Origin: Primulina eburnea
Lineage: Eukaryota; Streptophyta; Magnoliopsida; Lamiales; Gesneriaceae
NCBI RefSeq assembly: GCF_022965805.1
Contig: NC_133105.1
Span: 1,054,001 to 1,118,000 of the forward strand
Length of the DNA: 64,000 nt
Direction of reading: 5' to 3'
The position numbers and the translations under genes were made by a program. This document shows, in pieces, positions 56,438 through 64,000 of this stretch (the stretch's first letter is position 1; every line of letters begins with the position of its first letter). The notes under the pieces were generated by a model. It ran no database searches, was not told the origin of the DNA, and saw nothing but the letters and a program-made list of their open reading frames with translations.

Positions 56438-56457
56438 CGTTATCAGCACGAAGCTCT
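56438..56457 (+). other. Primer-binding-site region
   Basis: CGTTATCAGCACGAAGCTCT directly follows the LTR. It partly resembles the TGGTATCAGAGC site (initiator tRNA-Met) of many copia elements, but is not identical. Confidence 0.5.
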
Positions 56458-57148
56458 AAAAGTCCTACATACTTTTCCAAGCTCCAAATAGAAGAAAAAA
56501 GGTAACAAAAGTAATTATATTATTTTACTGTTATTTATTTATTGTGTATTTATTTAATATACAATATAATGTTATTATTAGAAATAATAAAAATAAATTT
56601 TTCATAAACTTGTTATAAATCTTGGGAGGATGTTAAGACGACATCCCACACTCTCGGTAAGGGATGCGATAAGTATAAAAGCCTATAAGGTTTTTAAACA
56701 AAATAAATTATGACACTCATTATAATATTATGATATGATATACATTATTATTTAAACATGTCTAATATTATATACATCATATTATTACCATATAATTATA
56801 CAAATACATACGTTTATTTTTTGTACACCAACGGTCATAAACGGTAACAAACGGCTAGTTTTTGCCCTATAAATATCATCTCACAAACACATTCAATCAC
56901 TCCAACTTTCTCTTCTTCTCTAACAATTATTCATCATCAAATTTTTCGAAGAAAAAAGAAGATGGCTTTCTCAAGGATATTTTTAATTATTTTGGTTATC
57001 ATACTCACGAGTCTTATATTTATCGAGAATATCCTCCTCGTGCGCTTTCTTTATTTTTACAAATACTTGTACTTGTTGTTTATCTGTTACTTTGTATTGC
57101 AATATTTATTAACTAATAAAATGCATCATAATTTTTTTTAGTACCACC

Positions 57149-58272
57149 ATGTCAAATTTAACAAAACTCGAATTTATTGCGCTTGACATCACAGGAAAGA
57201 TTATATGCCATGGACTCTAGATGTAGAAATGCATCTTGAGTCATTGGGTCTAAGCGAGACCATTAAAGAAAATGGCATATGCACGTCACAAGAAAAGGCA
57301 AGAGCCATGATATTTTTGCGTCGACATCTCGACGATGGATTGAAATGTGAATATCTGACTGAAAAAAATCCCATGGCTTTGTGGAAGGGATTAAAAGAAA
57401 GATTTGAACATATAAGGGAAGTTATACTTCCGATCGCCCGGGATGAATGGAACACACTAAGATTCCAAGATTTTAAAAAAGTCAGTGATTACAATTCGGC
57501 GATGTATAGAATAATCTCGCAATTAAAATTTTGTGGACATGAGGTCACAGAATCTGAGATGCTTGAAAAAACATTTTCCACATTTCATGCATCAAATATT
57601 ACTCTACAGCAACAATATAGAGTACGTGGATTTGCGAGATATTCTGAGCTCATCGCCTGTCTTCTTGTGGCGGAAAAGAACAAAGAGCTATTAATGAGAA
57701 ATCATCAGTCCCGACCCATTGGATCAACAGCATTTCCAGAAGTAAATGCTGTAAGTAAAAATGAATTTATACTTGGAAACCAAAATCAATTTCAAAGACA
57801 AGGTTTTGGTCGAGGTCGAGGTCGTGGACGTGGAATTGGTCGTGGTCGTGGACGCGGCCGTGGTTTTGAAAATAATAGAGATAGTTATTTTTATAACTCA
57901 TCTCAAAAAAGCGTCCCAAACCATCCACAGAAAAGCCATCATGAGAATACAAGTGTTAATGAGAATCACTCAAAAAGATATGAAAGTTCTTGTTACAGAT
58001 GTGGTACTCCAGGACATTGGTCCAAAGTTTGTCGAGCCCCTGAGCACCTTTGTAAATTTTATAAAGAATCATTAAAGGAGAAAGAAAAGGAGACCAACTT
58101 CACTGAACGCAGTGACCGTTTGAGTGATTCAACTCATCTTGATGCTGGAGATTTTATGAATGATTTCTCTGGAAATGATCAACATGTTGGTGGGATAGAA
58201 ATGAAAAATTTTGATACTGCAGATTTTCTCAATGATTTTTCTGAAAATGAACAATATAGTGGTAGAATATAA
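57149..58272 (+). pseudogene. gag: copia gag with one frame change near its start
   Basis: The first ATG at 57149 opens a short frame (MSNLTKLEFIALDITGK) that closes early. The homologous continuation runs in another frame from about 57198 to a TAA at 58272. It contains the capsid-like UBN2 region (LWKGLKERFEH, RFQDFKKVSDYNSAMYR, MLEKTFSTFHASN), an Arg/Gly-rich stretch at about 57805-57870, and a CCHC zinc knuckle (CYRCGTPGHWSKVC, 57991-58032). Gag packages the element RNA. The break lies at about 57195, within the first 20 codons. The rest of gag is uninterrupted for over 1 kb. Confidence 0.88.
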
Positions 58273-58399
58273 ATGTACAATAATTTGTTTTTCATGTATT
58301 CATATAATAATGTTTTATTGTACAATTATGATATGTGTTATATTTATATATGTATTGTCAGTAATTTTATTTCATTGCATATTTTTTTGAAGTTCAAAT

Positions 58400-61300
58400 A
58401 TGGAAAATGCTATGAGCAAAGCTGAAGTTTGCATACCCGATAGTGGTACAACGCACACTATCCTCCGAGATAAAAGATATTTCTTGGAACTAAAACCAAC
58501 AAAAACAACGGTGAATACAATATCAGGTCCTGTAGACTTGATTAAAGGATGTGGTAAAGCACAATTTTTGTTACCTAATGGTACAAATTTTTTTATCAAT
58601 GATGCTTTATATTCACCACAATCGAAAAGAAATTTGTTGAGTTTTAATGATATATATTCCCATGGGTATGATACTCAAACAATGAATGAAGAGAATGAGA
58701 AATATATGTATCTTATCACATATAAATCAGGAAAGAAATATGTGATTGAAAAACTACCAATGCTCCCTACTGGATTGCATTATACACATATAAGTCTCAT
58801 TGAATCAAACATGGTAGTTGATAATTCTTCGATATTAACCAATTGGCATGATCGATTAGGAACATCTGGTTCAACAATGATGCGAAGAATTATAGAAAAT
58901 ACACATGGTCATCCACTGAAAGACCAGAAGATCTTTCAGAATAATAAGTTTCAATGTAAAGCATGTTCTCTTGGAAAACTTATTATAAGACCATCACCAG
59001 TCAAAATCCAAACTGAATAACCAATGTTTCTTGAACGTATTCAGGGTGATATTTGTGGACCAATCCATCCACCATGTAGGACCATTCGGATACTTTATGG
59101 TATTGATTGATGCCTCCAGCAGATGGTCACATGTATGTTTATTATCAACTCGAAATGTTGCATTTGCAAGATTACTTGCTCAAATAATAAAATTGAGGAA
59201 TCAATTTCCCGATTATACAATCAAGAAAATTAGACTTGATAATGCTGGTGAATTTACTTCCCAGACTTTCAATGATTATTGTATGTCTATGGGAATCATT
59301 GTTGAGCATCATGTTGCTCATGTACATACACAGAATGGATTGGCTGAATCATTGATTAAACGTCTGCAAATGATTGATAGACTAATGATTATGAAAACAA
59401 AGCTCCCTATTTCTATATGGGGACATGCAATTTTACACGCTGCTTCATTAATTCGCATCAGACCAAGTGCATATCATAAATACTCCTCATTGCAGCTTGC
59501 ATTTGGTAAAGAACCAGACATTTCTCATTTGAGAATTTTTGGATGTATGGTGTATGTGCCTATTGCACCACCACAAAGAAAGAAAATGGGACCTCAAAGA
59601 AAGGTTGGAATTTATATCGGTTATGATAGTCCATCAATCATTCGATATCTTGAACCTCAGACAGGAGATGTGTTCACAGCACGTTTTGCTAATTGTCATT
59701 TTAATGAGGAAATCTTCCCAATGTTAGGGGGAGAACAGAAACATACCGAAAAAGAAATTACATGGTATGTATCATCATTGTTACATCTAGATCCAAGAAC
59801 AAAACAATGTGAAAAAGATGTACAACAAATTGTACACTTGCAAAGAATAGCAAATCAAATACCAGATGCATTTGTAGACATAAAAGGGGTAACTAAATCA
59901 TATATACATGCTGCAAATGCCTCTGCTCAAATTGAAATTCCAAAGAAACAAATGGAAGATACTCATGATGTCATTAAACACCTGAAGCGTGGAAGACCAG
60001 TCGGTTCCAAGGATAAAAATCCTCGAAAAAGAAAATTCATAGAGAAACACAATGATCACAAAATAAAGAATGATGTTTCTGAAGAAACACATGATGATCA
60101 CAAAATAGAGAATGGTGTTCCTGAAGAAACACATGATGATAAAAATGTTCTGTCAGAACCACAAACTGACGAGAATCATGAAATCTCTATCAATTACATT
60201 AATACTGGAAAAATATGGAACCGAAAAGATATAGATGAAATTGATGATATATTTTCTTATAATGTGGCAATAGACATCATAAATGATAACAAAGATCATG
60301 AACCAAAATCTTTTGGTGAATGTAAAAATCGACATGATTGGATAAAATGGAAAGATGCCATCCAGGTTGAATTAGATTCGCTAAATAAACGTAATGTTTT
60401 TGGACCTATAGTCCTTATACACCTGAAGGTGTAAAACCTGTTGGATACAAATGAGTTTTTATTCGAAAGCGAAATGAGAACAATGAAATAGTAAGATATA
60501 AAGCTCGACTTGTTGCACAAGGTTTTTCTCAAAGACCTAGAATAGATTATGAAGAAACGTATTCTCCGTGATGGATGCAATTACGTTTCGGTATTTGATT
60601 AGCTTGGCGATATCTGAAAATTTAGAAATGCGTCTTATGGATGTTCTTACAGCTTACTTATATGGATCACTTGATAGTAATATATATATATGAAAATCCC
60701 TGAAGGATTTAAGATGCCTGAAGCACAAAGTTCAAAACCCAGAGAATGTTATTCTGTGAAATTACAAAGATCGTTATATGGGTTAAAGCAATCAGGTCGA
60801 ATGTGGTATAATCGACTAAGTGATCACTTGATAAAAAAGGATATGTAAATAATTCAATATGCCCTTGTGTTTTCATTAAGAAAACAACATCCGGATGCGT
60901 AATTATTGCTGTATATGTTGATGATTTAAATATCATTGGAACGAAAAAGGAAATTCAAGAAGTTGTGTCATACTTGAAGGAAGAATTTGAAATGAAGGAT
61001 CTTGGAAAATCCAAGTATTGTCTGGGTTTACAAATTGAACAAAAAGAATGCGGAATGTTTGTTCACCAGACAAATTATACAAAAAAGATCCTTAAACGTT
61101 TTAATATGGATAAATCAAATCCTTTAAGTACTCCAATGGTTGTTAGATCATTAAACATAGAAAAGGATCTATTCCGTCCATGTGAAGATGATGAAGATAT
61201 TCTTGGTCCAGAAGTACCATATCTAAGTGCCATCGGTGCCCTTATGTACCTTACAAATTGTACAAGGCCTGATATATCTTTTGCCGTGAATCTGTTGGCA

Positions 61301-61912
61301 AGATTTAGCACATATCCAACAAAGAGACACTGGAACGGAATTAAACATATATTCCGTTATCTACGAGGAACGACAGACTTGGGACTTTTGTATTCAAAAG
61401 ATGCTAATCCAAGTATAATTGGTTATGCTGATGCTGGATACTTATCTGATCCACACAAGGCACGTTCCCAAACTTGATATGTATTTACTCGTGGAGGCAC
61501 TGCAATATCTTGGCGTTCACAGAAACAAACGCTCGTAACAACTTCATCAAATCATGCCGAGATTATTGCACTACATGAAGCAAGTCGTGAATGTGTGTGG
61601 TTAAAATCAATGACCTAACATATCCAAATTTCATGCGGATTATCATTCGATGAGAAGCCTGTGATACTATATGAAGATAATGCTGCATGTGTTGCTCAAA
61701 TGAAAGAGGGATACATAAAAAGCGACAGAACTAAACATATTCCTCCTAAGTTCTTCGCATTCACCAAGGAGCTTGAGAAGAATAAATGTATTGATGTCCG
61801 TCACATTCAATCAAGTGAAAACTCATCAGATTTCTTCACAAAGGCACTTCATACGACAATATTCAGAAAGCACATATATAATATTGGTATGCGCAATCTA
61901 CGAAATTTGTGA
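58400..61912 (+). pseudogene. pol: copia pol (protease, integrase, RT, RNase H), multiply broken
   Basis: Protease active site DSGTTHTI is near 58440. The gag-pre-integrase domain (WHDRLGTSGST, CKACSLGKL) ends at a TAA, 59018-59020. The integrase core with its D, D, E residues (VLIDASS, RLDNAGEF, NGLAES) lies at 59100-59350. The reverse-transcriptase YVDD is at 60914-60925, and RNase H with YEDNAACVAQMKEG is near 61660. Further breaks: frame changes near 59078, 60410, 60568, 60685 and 60835, and stops at 60452-60454, 61475-61477 and 61616-61618. About 127 AT-rich bases separate gag from this frame. As it stands no functional polyprotein can be made. Confidence 0.9.
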
Positions 61913-62064
61913 AGAATTGTTCATGTCAACATCAGGAGGAGTTTACGTGACTGCACTCTTTTTCCCTTACTATGGTTTTTATCCCAATGGGTTTTTCCTA
62001 GTAAGGTTTTTAACGAAGGCAATATAAAAACACGTAATGAAGACAATCATTATGATCATCATCA

Positions 62065-62074
62065 CAAGGGGGAG
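62065..62074 (+). other. Polypurine tract
   Basis: A purine run (AAGGGGGAG) abuts the 3' LTR, the usual plus-strand priming site. Confidence 0.75.
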
Positions 62075-62357
62075 TGTTGAAAAATATATTTAAAATGTGT
62101 GTATTGAATATTTGAATGTTGAATATTTGAATGTTGAAAATAAGAGTTGTAAATATTGAAAATTAGTGTGTGATGATGTAGGTAATGATGTATTTTATTT
62201 TTGGATTATTTGTAAAGATTTCCTATAAATAGATCTCTCATTTGTGAAGAAAATCACAATTGAGTAGAGAAAAAAATATTATAAAGTGTGTAGTTTGGTA
62301 AATTTTGAGAGTTTGAGATTTTTACTTTTTACCATAAATTTTTACTTTTTCACAACA
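62075..62357 (+). repeat. 3' LTR of the copia element
   Basis: 283 bp, same ends and length as the 5' LTR. The copies differ at two positions. AAATT follows directly. Confidence 0.95.
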
Positions 62358-62374
62358 AAATTTACATTTTTAAA

Positions 62375-62422
62375 ATAATAATAATAATAATAATAATATA
62401 TTATTATTATTATTATTATTAT
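62375..62422. repeat. (AAT)n(ATT)n palindrome
   Basis: About eight AAT units are followed by about seven ATT units, giving a perfect or near-perfect hairpin of about 23 bp per arm, 13 bases downstream of the retroelement's target duplication. Confidence 0.85.
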
Positions 62423-63476
62423 GCTATGACGGACCGTCGATTGAGCTCCAGATCCCTTCTTTCCATGGTGATCATCATAAAGAAATGTGCAATAAATTGC
62501 AAAACGTGTGATCGATTGGCGCGAAAAAACTGTAAAGCTATTGGATATGCATCGCCTTGATGGATCTGCATGTTTATTTCATTTTCTGTGCTCCTAATCA
62601 ACAAAATCTAGTTTTGCCATGTTGATTTCAAGTAATAAACTTTTTCATCGCATGCAGTAAACTTTTAGTCTCGATACGAGTGATCCGGATGAACAGAAGG
62701 CATCTCATTATTAATCCTTAAAAATCAAATTATGGATCCATCAATCTCCATTACCACGTCCGAAACATATGGTTGTGAAACTATTCTGATTTTTCTTTAG
62801 TACAAATCAAAATTGATATGCAGTTGTTTCACAAGTGTCGTGAATTTAGCTCTCTGAAACCTTTCATTGTGATCGCTCTTTCAAAATCGAGAAGAAGTAT
62901 CCGCAGTCTGTTGGATACAATCAAGAAGAAAAAGAAAACAAAGCTGTTGAGCCAATAGCAACGTTTGTTTATATACTTCTCTTTTCTTGAGAAGTAACAA
63001 GGTATATTGCCGGATGGAAAACAAAGGTTACAAGGGAATATGATTCTGTTTGATCTTCTTGTCAATTTTACTTGCTGCATTTATTATTTAATATAATAAT
63101 TCCCCGATGGTTAAACTGATCTAGACACCTTCAACGTAGATCCATATTAAAGAATTAATAAGATACAAATAGCACGACTTTACATGAAATAAAGAGGTAT
63201 TCACTCCACTTCATGTGTAAATTAATATTAGTGTCAGTAATATTGGTCCATGACATATTATAAACATCGAATCAAGTAAAGTTTCAACTAGATTGATGCT
63301 AAAACTTGGCATCATTACTATACGTTTAGTAAAAGTAGATGCAAAGTCTGATTTAACACAAAGCAAGAGAGTGTCTTAATTTATTCCAATAATCACTATT
63401 TATATGTAAGATAAGTCATTCAAACCGTATTCACTAACCAAAATAGCAGAGCTTTATTTGCCTTCATTTTCATCCT
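62423..63476. other. Spacer between the copia element and the last gene
   Basis: A short open stretch on the + strand at about 62826-62960 (SLKPFIVIALSKSRRSIRSL) follows an AG and could be a lost exon, but I recognise no family. The final 100 bases are probably leader of the next gene. Confidence 0.4.
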
Positions 63477-63797
63477 ATGGCCTCAATCAAGAACCACAGG
63501 CCCTCAGAGCAAACTAAAACCAATAATAACAACGAGCGTTCTTTTACTAACAAAGTGAAGGAAATGGTGCGATCCGCTCGTAATATATTCACTCATCAAC
63601 AACACCCGGAATTTGTCGCAAATAATCGCAAGCAGAATTTTCCGTCCACTGGGACTGCACAATATGGTTTAAAAACAGAGAAGAAGAAGAAGAAGATTAA
63701 AAAACCAGAAGGGAGTGGAGGAAATTGTATGCAGAAAATGCGGGAACACGTGAAGAACATGGAAGATACCCATACCCACAATTCGAGCAGCGGTTAA
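63477..63797 (+). CDS. Small basic protein of unknown function
   Basis: A single uninterrupted frame of 106 aa starting at an ATG (MASIKNHRPSEQ). It is rich in Asn, Lys, His and Ser, with a possible amphipathic helix (FTNKVKEMVRSARNIFTHQQ), a run of six Lys or Lys-like residues near residue 70, and GNCMQKMREHVKNMEDTHTH near the end. No signal peptide or membrane segment. I do not recognise it. The strong open frame, the start context and the helix pattern make a real plant-specific small gene plausible; another exon further on cannot be excluded. Confidence 0.5.
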   Translation: MASIKNHRPSEQTKTNNNNERSFTNKVKEMVRSARNIFTHQQHPEFVANNRKQNFPSTGTAQYGLKTEKKKKKIKKPEGSGGNCMQKMREHVKNMEDTHTHNSSSG

Positions 63798-64000
63798 AGT
63801 CTAAAAGAAAGGTGAACCCAGTGCGACTCTTTCCACCCCCGATCTTTGTCGTTACTATTATTCATTTATCGGGAATCTGAAGTGATCGTTCAATAGCACT
63901 AAAATACCACTGAGCTTTATATTTTGTGGATGCAGAATTAAGAGACGGGCGCCTTGAAGGACCGAGAGAGGTTGTCTCGTCTGTATGAAATGATTTTCAA
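63798..64000. other. 3' flank at window end, possible exon
   Basis: A GTGGATGCAG acceptor-like sequence at about 63926-63936 is followed by an open stretch reading LKDRERLSRLYEMIF to the window edge. This may be the beginning of an exon of the preceding or a following gene. It is too short to name. Confidence 0.3.

Larger units (their letters stand above)
56155..62357 (+). mobile_element. Ty1/copia LTR retrotransposon, structurally complete, coding region broken
   Basis: A 6203-bp element: 283-bp LTRs at both ends, 5-bp target duplication AAATT (56150-56154 and 62358-62362), a primer-site-like ACGTTATCAGCACGAAGCTC right after the 5' LTR, and a polypurine tract AAGGGGGAG just before the 3' LTR. 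The domain order gag, protease, integrase, reverse transcriptase, RNase H (integrase before RT) defines Ty1/copia. The two LTRs differ at only two positions, which indicates a recent insertion, yet the coding region has at least four stop codons and six frame changes. It probably moved with help from an intact relative or has decayed quickly. Confidence 0.95.

Overview
The window is nuclear DNA of a flowering plant. Genes are split by many GT-AG introns, spacers are very AT-rich, and there are MITEs, microsatellites and one complete Ty1/copia element. The families (SKIP8 F-box, UDP-glucose 4-epimerase, OXA1, LACS4-type acyl-CoA synthetase, class C GH9 endoglucanase, GH28 polygalacturonase) fit a eudicot. 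The repeats make me suspect an asterid, perhaps Lamiales, but the sequence alone does not prove this.

Layout. 1-606: 3' end of a PP2C phosphatase. 1585-3743 (-): F-box protein SKIP8. 5135-5608: broken calcineurin B-like (CBL) gene. 6643-7222: NDR1/HIN1-like (LEA_2) gene with one frameshift. 7557-8784 (-): At4g10955-type alpha/beta hydrolase. 10787-14682 (-): nine-exon UDP-glucose 4-epimerase. 18403-22053: mitochondrial OXA1 insertase. 24434-32603: 19-exon long-chain acyl-CoA synthetase. 35443-36075: truncated PP2C with an altered metal motif. 37176-40650 (-): GH9 endoglucanase with a C-terminal CBM49. 44466-47988: polygalacturonase-type GH28. 48489-48725: possible kinase fragment. 51063-51671: three-exon gene for a stand-alone subtilase-propeptide (I9) protein of 95 aa. 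56155-62357: Ty1/copia element with 283-bp LTRs and a 5-bp target duplication. 63477-63797: small basic protein of unknown function.

The six large multi-exon genes reconstruct to full-length products with consistent intron phases (346, 355, 436, 658, 616 and 458 aa), so they look functional. Two wall enzymes (cellulose/xyloglucan-directed GH9 and pectin-directed GH28) lie about 4 kb apart. UDP-glucose 4-epimerase feeds UDP-galactose to wall and glycolipid synthesis, and LACS4 activates fatty acids. This is ordinary plant gene neighbourhood, not an operon.

The spacers are dominated by one family of roughly 180-bp inverted-terminal elements. There are at least seven recognisable copies plus decayed pieces, and four copies have clean 9-bp target duplications, which points to a Mutator-like MITE. 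A PIF/Harbinger-type MITE (TTA duplication) is nested inside one copy and a related element (TAA duplication) sits at 15481-16069. The best candidates for something under-described are the stand-alone I9 gene, the MULE-type MITE family, and the three decaying genes (CBL, PP2C, NHL).
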